A DNA stretch of 64,000 bases from Tetrahymena elliotti 4EA. Lineage: Eukaryota > Ciliophora > Oligohymenophorea > Hymenostomatida > Tetrahymenidae. A program made the position numbers and the translations under genes. Shown here piece by piece: positions 11,910 through 22,841 of the stretch (the stretch's first letter is position 1; each line of letters begins with the position of its first letter). The DNA is taken from contig JH720359.1 in assembly GCA_000231825.2 (NCBI GenBank), positions 436,669 through 500,668 on the forward strand. Direction: 5' to 3'. The notes below the pieces were generated by a model. The model searched no databases and was not told where the DNA came from. It saw only the letters and a program-made list of their open reading frames with translations.

Positions 11910-12800
11910 AGAGAATTCAACTCATTTAAAATTAAGAAAATTACTAATCAACAAAATTATATTAAGATTAAATGAAAATTGAAAACATTTTAGAATAATT
12001 TTGTAATTTAGATTAAATAGGCTTTGTATTTTAATTTTAACCAAAAAAATGAATTAAAAAATTTAAATTTAAATATTTTAAATTTATTGTTTGTTAGAAA
12101 CCACATTTATCAAAAGTTTAACCTTCTATTATTCCATTTTTTAATTGAAATGCTGCATGAAGATTCAAAATAAGGTTCAACTAATTTAATTTGAAAAATT
12201 ATTTCAAAAGAAATAATATTTGATTTTAAGCTAAATTAAATGTATTAATTAATTTATATTTCTAATTTTTGTTCATACTCACTGTTTTTTCAGTCATTAA
12301 AAATAATTAAATTCTAATATTATTGAGCTTTCTAAATTGCTCAATTAATTCCTTCAAATATTTTTGAAAAATTTTGTTTTAGTTATTTTACAAAAGTATA
12401 TTTTTAGGATTTTGGTTGTTAGTTCACTAAAAATTTTTTAGAAGAAAAGCAAAGAAAATTTGTTAACATCTATCTATGATTGCATTTGAGAAGTTGTTAG
12501 AATGATAAAGAGTAAAAAAAAACAAATTTCAAATTAAGATTTAATTAAAATTAAATAAAAAGAAATAACAATTTAAATTCTTGAAGGAAATACATTTTAT
12601 TTAACAAAATATACTATAATATAAATTTGATTTACATTTGATTGACAAAAGAATAAATAATTTTGTTTCAATTTCTAATAATAATATGTTTTTTATTTTG
12701 TTTAGTATTTTTATAATAGTTTACATTTTATTTAAATGATTATATTAAATCAAAAGGTTAAATCAAAAAATTGTTTTATTTTGAAACCAATTTTGTAAGT
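11910..12800. other. Convergent 3' spacer, no gene seen
   Basis: About 890 nt between the stops of the SPFH gene (plus) and the Myb-like gene (minus). It carries two 3' UTRs and A+T-rich filler. No open frame is worth reporting. Confidence 0.5.
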
Positions 12801-15800
12801 TCATAGTGAGATTTAAATTTGTTCAAATTCTAGATCCATCGATTGTAAATTTCTGTTTTAATCATTTTACTGATTGTTTTAGCATGAATTATTACTATCA
12901 TATTAGTTGTTGACAGAGTCATACCTATTCAAATAATCTATTTCTTAAGTTTCTTAGATATTACATTTAGAGTAAAAGCTTTCGTTTACTTCATTTACTT
13001 AGTTTTCTTCACTAATAGAGAATCTTTAATTTGAATAGTTTTGTTACTAGCTAAATTAGCTAACAAACACTTCATCTTCAATTCTTTCTTAAGGTCTTTC
13101 TGAATTTGAATTTGCAAAAATATTTGTTTATTCATCTTCTTCTTTTTTAATGTTGTCTTGAGGAAAATTCAAAGGATAATCATCAATATTTTTTGAAGCT
13201 AAAATTTCATTATCAAAGTTAATTTCTCTTTGATTAAAATTTTAAGACTAAATAACTTCATTAGTGTTCTATTTAAACAAGCTATTTAAAATTAAGAAAT
13301 AAATTTTCTTGAAATAAAATTCTTTTTTTACTTTAAATTATTTGTCTATTAATCTTTTTCTTCTTTAATGCCAGGAGAGTTCAAAAGAGGGTCATCCATA
13401 ATATTTGTAGGTAAAATTTAATTATCTTCTCTTTCATTAATGTTTTAAGACTAATTCACTTCCTATTTGCGTAAGCTATTAAAATTAAAAATTAAATTCT
13501 CTTGAATTAAAGTTCTTTTTTTACATTTAATTTGAAACTTACAAGCATTCACTAAATAAATCTTCATCTAAATCATTTTCATCAGATTGTATCTCATGAA
13601 AATTGTTTTCATTATCAACAATAAAGCAAGATTAATTCTATTTTTAATCTTAATCTTCAGATTTAATTTCTATTTTTATTTTTAAAAAAAATTAATTTAT
13701 CAAAAATTTATAAAAAAATTTTTTTACAAGGATTTGGTTGATTTAAGCTAAATTTTCTAGTATTTTTATTTTCCCATGAAATTTGATGCTCTTTTTTTAC
13801 ATTGATTTCTGGGACTTTTAATTTTCTCTATTTATTTTGAGCTTCTTTTTTGCTACTTTTGGTTTATTTTGGTGATTATTACTACTATCTTATCAAAGGC
13901 TTTTCATTTTAGATTTACTGTAAATTTATTGAATCCTAATTTGATTAGAAATAACTGTAAAAAGTGTTGCTTGAGTTTTCTATTACAAAATTATTTTATT
14001 ATTATTGCTAGGAATTTTAATAAAGTTATTATTATTTTTCTTCTTTCTTCACTATTTATTCACCACTTTCATAGCTCTAGCTGTTTTCTAGACTAATGCT
14101 TTTATTCTCTCTAAGGTCTTTCACGCTTTGGCCAGAAAAATGCTATTTTTTTGAAGCAAAAGGATCTTCTTAAGAAACATGAGAAAAAATTTTAAATTTA
14201 TTATTAGGATTTTCTGTTAAAAAATATAAGTAGCCATAAATTGTATTATTTCTTCTAATCCATTTGAATATATCAATAATATTATCTTTGTTCAAATATT
14301 TAAGAAATCTTTTGTATCTATCTCTTAAGCTTTCATGAGGACGTTCAATTATATTTAGCTTTACTACTATACTCCAGTATTTGGATGAAAAACCATTAAT
14401 TATTATCTATTTTTGGCTCATGATATAAAGGATTTTTAAATCTTCCACCATTCTATAGCTTCTACTCTATTTATTTTCTGATTTAGTCTCATTCTATGTA
14501 TCCTTTTATATTCTAAGTTCATTTTCTGATTTAGTCTCATTCTATAAATGCTTTTATATTCTAAGTTCATTTTCTGATTTAGTCTCATTCTATTATTGCT
14601 TTTATATTCTAAGTTCTTATTCTAGCTACCTTAGAGTTGTTAATTAAGGTGTTAAAATTTTCTATACATCTTTATCTACCATTTAAGTACTGCTTTTCTG
14701 ATAATTTTGTTAGCTAAGTAGATTTGTGTAGTCTAGAGTCTATTTTTCTTCAATTTTAGATAGATTTAAGTTTTAGCTATCCATAAATGTGTGTTGCATT
14801 TAGTATCCTTGATAGTTAAGGTTTTCTGAGTTTTCTTTGGATTGTTCAGCTTCGTTTTCCCAAAAATTTTTCTCAAAATTTTAAAAAATAAAAGGATTTG
14901 GTTATTTGTTTTGGAGATAACTTTGATTTTAAGGTTAATTCATTTCATTATATATTGACCCATGTTAATAAGTATTTTAAAAAGTTTAACCCTAGTTATT
15001 AGAATTTAGAGAACTATTATTTAAGTGGTAATCATAAGGTTATTCTTAACCTTAATTATTAAAGTTTGATGAATGACTAATATTTTCAAAATTTTCATTA
15101 TTGAGTAAATTTGATTTATTTATTTATTCGTTATAAATAGGTTGTTCATCAATAAAACTTTAAAAATTTTCAATTTCATTTTCGTTTTTCAATTCAAAGC
15201 TAATGTTATTTGTGGCTTGATAAAAATTTTCATTATTTTCTTAATTTAGATAGAAATTTTAGTCTTACGCAACCATCATCGATTCATCTTTTATTTGTTA
15301 GCTACTAAATTGTTATTAATTTTATTATTGATAGCTCATAAATTGCTGATTTGGGTCAAATTCATTTTTAACTGTGCTTTGATCATAAAAATTAGCTTCC
15401 TATTTAGAAAAAAAATTACCACTTTGGTGAAAATTTCCTTTAATATTATATTCATAATCTAATAAAATTTGGAATAGTTCTTCCATTAAATCTTTATCAT
15501 CTAGAGGAATATTGTGATCTTTTTAGTTGGTACATTTTCTTCCTGTTTTATTTCCGTACTTTGAGATTCCTTTATTATTGACAAAAGAAAAGTGCTAGCT
15601 ATCAATAAGCTCACTTTATTTGAGGTCTTCATTATTCAGTAGATTACTACCAGTAGAGAAGATTTGTTACAGCTTTTACTAATTTTTAAGAACCTAGGCC
15701 TCTGTGTTACTTTCTTTGTACATCTCTTCTTCTTCTTCACTTAAGTATTTATTTTCTTTTTCAGCCAATTTTTTTTAGACAGCAAGAGAGTTTCTAGTTC

Positions 15801-16247
15801 TTTTAGAAATCTAATCATTCTATTATGAACTATTCATTCTTTTAATATTCAAGCTAGGCTAGCTTTCTCCGCTTATTGATTTGGAATGATCTTTGTCCTA
15901 TAAAATTATAAAAAAAAACATTTTTATTGGCTTGATTTAAAATATTTTCTAAAGACTGTTATCTTAAAACAAATACCTTTTAGCTTATTTATTAGCTGCT
16001 TGTTTCATCATAAAATATCGTTTCATCGATTTCTTCTTCATCCATGGTTTAATTTTTGCTACCTTAAATCTTAGAGGTTCTTTTTTACTTTCCTGAGAAT
16101 TTTTCTAAAATTTTAAAACATTTAAATAAATACAACCCATCTTGAATATTAACTTAATCTAGATTTACTTTTTTCTGGTTGCTCAAATTAACCTTAGCTC
16201 TTGGATTATTAGAGTTTTGAACCTTGCTTTCTCTTTCTCGGAGGCAT
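12801..16247 (-). CDS. Gln-rich nuclear protein with Myb/Rap1-like DNA-binding domain, 6 exons
   Basis: Start ATG 16247 (MPPRKRKQ, a basic NLS-like tail), stop TGA 12801-12803. Exons 16169-16247, 15977-16104, 13728-15897, 13543-13669, 13332-13475 and 12801-13281 sum to 3,129 nt (1,042 aa). Residues about 550-620 form a trihelical Myb/SANT-type domain (RMVEDLKILYIMSQ; KYWSIVVKLNIIERPHESLR; DRYKRFLKYL), closest in feel to the Rap1/TERF2IP Myb, where W and the S-L-R-D-R-Y-K run are typical. Immediately before it lie three 16-residue repeats (ELRIQK...NETKSEN). Long Asn/Gln-rich stretches flank the domain. Exons 5 and 6 are paralogous copies of one another. Probably a DNA-binding nuclear factor; a telomeric or transcriptional role cannot be told apart from sequence. 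Confidence 0.83.
13282..13542 (-). repeat. Tandem exon-plus-intron duplication (copy of exon 5 and its flanking introns)
   Basis: Exon 5 (13332-13475) and the first half of exon 6 (up to 13281) encode matching peptides (LRKQEVNQSQNINERED... versus LFKQNTNEVIQSQNFNQRE...; both end in IKEEKD / IKKEEDE and then QTN). The introns in front of them (13476-13542 and 13282-13331) share GTAAAAAAAGAA-type sequence, then TTTCAAGA or TTCAAGAG, and TTAATTTTAAATAG or TTAATTTTAATAG. Sequence is similar both inside and outside the coding part. Confidence 0.8.
14473..14616 (-). repeat. Three tandem 48-nt units inside the Myb-like gene
   Basis: Units 14473-14520, 14521-14568 and 14569-14616 are identical except for a 5-6-nt patch (tgtatc / taaatg / tattg region). 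On the coding strand each gives a 16-residue unit ELRIQK-xx-QNETKSEN, placed directly N-terminal to the Myb-like domain. The near-identity argues for recent expansion or homogenisation. Confidence 0.95.
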
Positions 16248-17055
16248 TTTCAAAAGAGATTTTAGTTTTGTTTTTTTTAAATTTCTTTAGAAAAATTTTA
16301 ATGTCTTAAAATATTATATAATAATAATTTTCCTTAATAACTGTTCACTATTTGATAAAAGAATTTAATTTTATTTTAATAGCGACTACCCTCCCTTTAT
16401 ATACAGATGTTATCAAAATTCTAATAACCAAAAAATATTTGCTAAACAATCTAACTCCAAAAAATTGTTCTCAAATACATAAATTAATTGAAAAACAAAT
16501 TTTAATTAATTGGCAATGTTAAAAATATATCTTCTAAGTAAAAATAAATATATTGATCAATATAATAATTATAAATATTAATTTTATAGTCAATATGGTT
16601 ATTATATCTATTAATTTTATAATCGAAATAGACAACAAAGAATTTTATATTAGAATTAATAAAATAGACTAGTTATTATATCTCATTTAAATCTTTAATA
16701 AAATCTACTAACAGTCTACAAATATATATTGAGTATTATAAAAATGTTATCAGATTATCAAAAAAATAAAGAAGAATGAAGGGTTATTGATTTACCTATA
16801 CTTGATCTATAATAAAATAGATTGTTAAATAAATTTTGAAAATAGTTAATTAAAAATCTAATATTTATTTGCTTTAATGCTAATTAAAAAAACATATTTA
16901 TTTTTCAATATAAACAAATAGTTTTTAATTAGTTTTTTATTACTTTTTAAGGAGTAGTTAAGTAATAGAATTAAAGTTTTTCATTAAAGATATCATCTTT
17001 ACTTAGCCAGTAATAGTTTATTAAGCATTAATAAATAGTTTCACCATTCCCATAA
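16248..17055. promoter_or_regulatory. Divergent spacer between Myb-like and LMBR1-family genes
   Basis: About 800 nt of A+T-rich DNA between divergent starts. Apart from a short Gln-rich open stretch directly upstream of ATG 17056 with no ATG of its own, nothing coding is visible. Confidence 0.4.
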
Positions 17056-19453
17056 ATGTACTCAGTTGCTTATGTGGAGCTAGGATGCCTATGTGTTTTT
17101 ATCTTGTGGTTTATTTAGCATCACAGCAATAAAGAAGTCTCATTATTTGTTAAATTGATTGTCTTCATAGATTGGTTTTTAAGTTTTGGCTAAATTCTTC
17201 TTCTACCTGTTGATGTTTACTTAAAAATATATTCTTAGTAAAATAATATACCTTAAGAAGAGATCCCAGAATTCTTCACTCTTAAATTAGTTCATGGAGT
17301 ATTTTTCTGGTTAGTTATGCTCTTGTGTTGGATAATCATACCTCTTATGGAAGATTATCAAGAGTGTGGCTATTTAGATCATGAGAGAAAGTGGTAATAT
17401 ACTTTGAAAAAGAATACACAATTTTTTGGTATTATTGGAGGATTAACTATAGTCTCAGTTATTATACTTGAATCAACTGATATGATGAATGGCTATGGTT
17501 TGATAACTTTCCTCAAAAGTTTAGCAAATTGTTGGGGTATTTTCTAAATTATGATTCTTTTGGGATACTCTCTAGTAACAGTACCTAGATCTCATTTCCG
17601 TACCACAAACGATAAGCTGTAAATGAAATACCTTTGCTTCAGAGCAGCATAAATAAAGAAAGAATAGGAAGATTCTTTCTTAGAACTCATCTCTAATCTT
17701 AAAGACGTATTAGAAATAAAAAGAATTGAAAAATCTTCTAAAGATATTCTCTTCTACTGTGATAATATTATTCATATAGTCCCAGCAAAAATTTTAAAGT
17801 TAGGTAACATAAAATAAAAAATTTAAATATTCAAAACAAAATATTTTAATAAATATAATTTATCATTGCTTAGACTAAGTTACTTAATCATTTTTATACT
17901 CTTTTTTGAGTAGCTAATATCAATATCTATTAATTATTTAGTGAGTTAGAAAAAATTGATGATTTGTCTGTAGAACTTAATTCTTAAAAGGCAACTTAAA
18001 GATTGAAATATAATATAATTTTTTAGCAATTTTACATATTTATTTAAAAATGAAAATAAAGAAATAAATTAACTTATCTATTTATATTAATAGCATAATA
18101 GGAACCAGATATTGAAGAAAAAGATAGTCAATATTCATCAAAGAAAAATGTCCACTATACATTTGAAAGTGTTGTAGAATTGAGAAAACAAATTAAACAT
18201 AACTGGTCCGAATTCAAAAGGTATTTCTATTTAGCATTCAATAGTTATTTTTAATCAATTCTTTTTTATACAGATCTGGCAGTAATTGGAAAGCTCTCCT
18301 AAAGAAGGCTTTTTGGCTTCAAGACATCATCAAAAATTAAGACAATGAATCTAAAAAAGTAATTGAGTCAACTTTGAGAAAACCAAGAACAGGTAATTAT
18401 CAATATTGATAAGCTTATTTTATTTTTTTATAAGAATATTTAAAATGGATAATTATGTTTAATTTTTAATAGATTTTTAAGATTGTTTTTTGTTGGTTTA
18501 AAATTTATAAATTAAATAAATCAATTTCTTACCCCTATTGATAATCTATTATTTATAATTAATACTCCTATCAGATTATTGATTAATTTATACAAACCAG
18601 ATTAAATATATTGTAAAGTAACTAAAAATTAAATTTTAAATTGATGAAAATAGGTTTTTAAGCTGAACTACGTAATAAAGTTGAGTGGTATTGGTATATG
18701 AGCACAAAGAAATAAATCAAGGCTATATGGAGTGTTTTCTTATCAGCTATGAGTATTGTAGTCCTTCTAAGTGAAATCAGTTTATTTTGGAATAAAGATT
18801 TATCTATTTTAGGATGGTTTGTTTAAGCTCTTTTATCTTTTGAGTTAAGTGTTTTTGGTGTTTAAATAGTTACTTTTATTCCTTTACTCTTTATCATCTT
18901 TAATGTCTATTATGGTCTTTTTAGATTAAAAATTAGTGGATTCTTTGGTTTATATCCAGATGGTCACACTGATGCTGCAAGTCTTTTATTTGCTTCTGTC
19001 AATTTTTCTCGTGTAGCTGCTCCTTTATGTTATAACTATCTAGAAATGATATATATCAGTGATACAGCTTTCAATAAAGTCCTAGGAAATATAAATATTG
19101 TGCCTGTTTTAGGTTCTGATTTCACTAACTTCTTCCCTTCCCTTCTTGTGCTCTTTTGTCTATTTAATCTATTTGATCTCTATGGAAAGGTTTTATCTCT
19201 TTTCGGATTAGAAAGCTTTTAATTTACAGATACTTACAATAGCAGTTTGATTGAAGAAGGTTAGGAGTTAATTAAAAAAGCTAGACTAAAAGAAGAAGAA
19301 AAGTTATAAGAACCAAGCTAGAAAGAAATTTAACTTCAAGATGTTGACAATAAATCTGGAGAAATAGCAAGCTAAAAGATTGAAAATAAAAAAGTAGATG
19401 TTGAAGATAGATAGACTTATCTAGAAAGATTACTTGAAGAAGAAGATTTATGA
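17056..19453 (+). CDS. LMBR1-family multispanning membrane protein (LMBRD2-like), 4 exons
   Basis: Exons 17056-17803, 18094-18220, 18274-18392 and 18663-19453 give 1,785 nt (594 aa) with correct phases, stop TGA 19451-19453. About nine hydrophobic helices are seen. Family landmarks are ILLLPVDVY after the third helix, FFWLVMLLCWIIIPLMEDYQ, LLGYSLVTVPRSHFR, a cytoplasmic loop with WKALLKKAFWLQDIIKN, and a late membrane block with YGLFRLKISGFFGLYPDGHT and LLFASVNFSRVAAPLCYNYL. The loop match to human LMBRD2 makes that subfamily likely. The C-terminus is Glu/Gln-rich coiled coil. A coding-like stretch (ELEKIDDLSVELNSQKATQR) at about 17945-18010 lies within the first intron but cannot be joined in phase by GT-AG rules, so it is left out. 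The start is the first in-frame ATG; transport substrate unknown. Confidence 0.88.
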
Positions 19454-20111
19454 GAAGCTAAACTATTTTAAATTTATGAAAAGAAAAATGAAAAATAAAA
19501 TTGTTTAAATTCAAACTTTTTAAATGAAATAGAAAATATTTATTTAATCTATTTTATTTATTTGTAAATTGAATCATTTATTATTCATTAATTGATTGAC
19601 TTGTTGGTTGACTTTATTTTATATTAATTATTTTCTAGCTCAAAATATCTTTTTACAAGTAATAATGTATACAAATTTTATAAATTAGCTCAATTAGAAG
19701 TAACCTCAATAATAATTTAAAAATAATGCTTAACTCAGCAAAGATATTCACATTTATTTAGTTTCCTTAATTTTAGACAAATCAAATAAATCTTCTAGAC
19801 TGATAGTACCTTATATTTTTTATTATTTACAAAAGAAGTAGCAAATTATAAAATTTTCTATTTTTCTTTTTGGTTATTAAATATATTTCGAGTTAAAATC
19901 CATAATCTTATATAATATCTTTATCTTTTTAATTTATTTTAAAACATGATTTTTAATTTATTTGGTATAATAGATATAAAATGCAGTGATAATAATGGAT
20001 GGATTCTACTTTATCTCCATTAAAAATTATCAATTAAAAATGCTTCATAAAAAATTATAAAATCAAATTATTTTTTCTTTTTTAAATACGCAAAAAAATA
20101 GTTAAAAGTCA

Positions 20112-20440
20112 ATTTTAAGGATATCTATAATGCGAATCATATCAAAATAACTTAAAATTTGATAAGAAGCATATCTTCTTCTGTTAATCCAATTAAATTA
20201 ATTGCATTTTTTATAATTCTTATTTCATTTTTAATCAAATAAATTGAAGACTTGAGATGAGATACTTTTCTTTTGTTGTTAGCATTATTTCTAAATAAAT
20301 TCAAATATTAAATATCTTTGATTTTTAAGACATCAGTTTTTGAAATTGCAATATTTAAAACCAAGAATACATATTATATGCCATGCTTATATATCTATGT
20401 TTTTATAAACAATTGAATCCTTTGATCAATAAAATTCTTT
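20112..20440 (-). pseudogene. Possible gene fragment without start codon
   Basis: A roughly 110-codon minus-strand frame with protein-like composition: FIDQRIQLFIKTQIYKHGIQ, later KVSHLKSSIYLIKNEIRIIK and NAINLIGLTEEDMLLIKF. It ends in TGA near 20112. No ATG precedes it; the frame is closed upstream by TGA near 20450, and a 3' splice site (TTTAAAAAG) could open it at about 20440. No family is recognised. It could be the last exon of an unrecognised gene, a decayed copy, or chance. Confidence 0.27.
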
Positions 20441-20782
20441 TTAAATACACTTCAAAAAAAGAATTTTAAATTGTTCTAAAAGATTTTTTTTTAATGATCA
20501 GAGGAAAAAGAAAACATAATCTGAAAAAATATTTTTGTATTTGAAAAGAAATAGATAAAATAATTAAGATATTTTTTAGGGAAAAGAAAAAGAAAAAAGT
20601 AAAAACCAATAATAGCTGACTGCTTATTTAATTTTGACAAAAAATTAATTTGGTGTAAATCTTTTTTTAAATGAAGATGAATGGTTAATGCAGATTGAGA
20701 AATAAATTATGATTAAAACAAATTTATTTGTATTTTTAAAATATGACAAATTTATAAAAATAAAAAAATATTTATTTATTTT

Positions 20783-20809
20783 TTCATTCATTCATTCATT
20801 CATTCATTT
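20783..20809. repeat. (TTCA)n microsatellite
   Basis: Six to seven uninterrupted TTCA/CATT units in spacer DNA, preceded by TTTA-type repeats. Confidence 0.9.
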
Positions 20810-21869
20810 TCAATCAATTTTTAAAAATAATATTGAAATAAGTCAATTGTTTAAAAGTAAGATTTTATTATTATTCAAAATAAGTTGAATCGTTGAGAAA
20901 AAGATCAAATTTGTTGAGTGTGCTTTTAAATTTATTTATTTATCCCCACCAAAAATTAGATTTACTTTGTGTTTCGTAAAGAAAAAATCCTTTTTTTTGA
21001 TAAATTAACTTTTAAAAATCACTAAGTAAAAATATTCAATTTGCGAGTCAGTTTCTCGATTGATGTAAACTGAATTGTTTATTTTTTCTTATTCCAATTT
21101 ATATATTTTTTATAAACAATTAATATAGCTTAAAAATATTTATTTTTGTATTTTCTTTCTGTGCTAGGTGTCAAAACGATAATATTTTACTTGTATCATT
21201 TCGTCATTTAGTTAGAATATTTGTAAAAAAAAATATGAAATGTAGTCTTTTTAATATTTCTATACAGAATTCATTTGCTTACATACTATAATTTGAGTAT
21301 GATGTGTATTATTACAATGTTTAAAATTATAAATTTTCAAAAGTAAATTAGTGTTAATGTAAAGTAAATTTTTTGTGGATGCAAAAAAAGAATTTAATAA
21401 TAAAAAACTATATTGCTTGAGTATTATTTAACTATCACAAATCAAGATTTATAAAATAGTTGTTTTACCCAATTTATTTATTAAATTTTTAGAAAAACAT
21501 AAAATTCATGCTATGTTCAAATAAATAATACATAGAATTGTTAAAAAAAGTAAATTACATCAAAAATTGTTAGTTTTTAAAATCTAAGAATTTAGAGAAG
21601 CACTGCTTGAGTGGCTATAATTTGATTTATTACATTCAAAAAAATTATAAATTTGTTAATACTTCGAATATTTATAGTAAGTAATATAAGCTTTTCCATT
21701 AACATAAGCTTGGCTTTTTAAATAGTTAAATATCGTTTGCCTAACTGTTATTCAAATGATAATATTTAAACTACAGCAAAGTAAATTTTTATAGGCCTAA
21801 TTTTTGGCGTTTTGAGTCTTAAATGCTTTCATTTTTTATTCAAAATATCTTCAACCAATCAAACAATAA

Positions 21870-21911
21870 ACTAACTAACTAATTAACTAACCAACTAACT
21901 AAACAAACAAA
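21870..21911. repeat. Imperfect AACT/AACA tetranucleotide repeat
   Basis: A run of aact/aatt/aacc/aaca units in spacer DNA, ending in aaacaaacaaa. Simple sequence, no coding meaning. Confidence 0.85.
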
Positions 21912-22550
21912 TATTTATAATTAAAGGAAGATGGTGGTTATTTTTATGTAAGTAAAAAATCTTATTCAATCTTAAAACTATGAATATACCCATTTAAAAT
22001 TAAAATCAATCAAGAAAAAAAAATGAATTTATTAAAATATTTTTAAAAGAAGTAAATCAATTTGTTTAGTTGTCTTCTCTCATAAAGACAATAATAATAT
22101 ATTATATTTTATTAGAAAAATTTTAAGTTGATAATAACTAGTTTTAGAAAGAATTCTTTTATTATGGTTCCTTATCAATAAAAGCTTATTATTCTTAATG
22201 TCTTTATTCTTTGTGAATTGTTTTGATCAAAGGAGAGAAGAACTCATTCTAACTTAGAAGACGGGAATTAATAAAAAGATAGTTTTTTTAGATTTGATAC
22301 CACTGTAAATAGAAGATGTATTATAAGGTGATTTCATGAGATTTTTTGGAAAATATTTTTGTTTTTTAACATAATTTGTTATTCTAATGCATGTCTGAGT
22401 ATATTTAATAACATAAAACTTAGTAGGATTTTTATAAAGTAAACTGTAAATTAAAGCACTACTTTGAATAATTATTATCGAGATATGCTTTCTATCTTCT
22501 GTAACAATATTAATTTTTTTCACAGAAATGTTATAATTAATTAAGATAAA

Positions 22551-22841
22551 ATGAATGAAGGTAAATCAAAATCAAATTAATTTATGTTTTATTTTCTTTA
22601 TTTTTGAATTTTATTTTATTTTCCTATTCTGAAGTTTTATTTTAATTCTTAAAACTTTACTTTGTTATTTTTTCATCAATTCTCAGAATTTGAACAATTT
22701 AAAGCTAAGAATAGAAACAAAAGCAGTAGCGATAGCAACAAAAATCTAAAAAAACAGAAAGTGCTCATTCAACTGTTGTTTTATTAAAGAATAAAATGCA
22801 ATAAAAATACTTTTTATTTTAAATATCTCTACATATTTTGA
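22551..22841 (+). CDS. Possible two-exon small protein (54 aa)
   Basis: ATGAATGAAG at 22551-22560 is followed by GTAAATC. A pyrimidine-rich tract ends in TTCTCAG at 22686, and the next bases continue in phase. Joined, the frame reads MNEEFEQFKAKNRNKSSSDS and onward to TGA 22839-22841 (165 nt in total). The first 33 residues look like a real, charged polypeptide; the tail is A+T-biased, so further exons or a different end are possible. No family match. A chance alignment of splice signals cannot be excluded. Confidence 0.3.

Noticed and set aside
13869..14096. Plus-strand hydrophobic ORF
   Set aside because: Antisense of a Gln/Asn-rich part of the Myb-like gene.
22227..22523. 98-codon minus-strand frame
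   Set aside because: No ATG at its start (begins with GTG), no homology recognised, residue mix typical of translated A+T-rich DNA.
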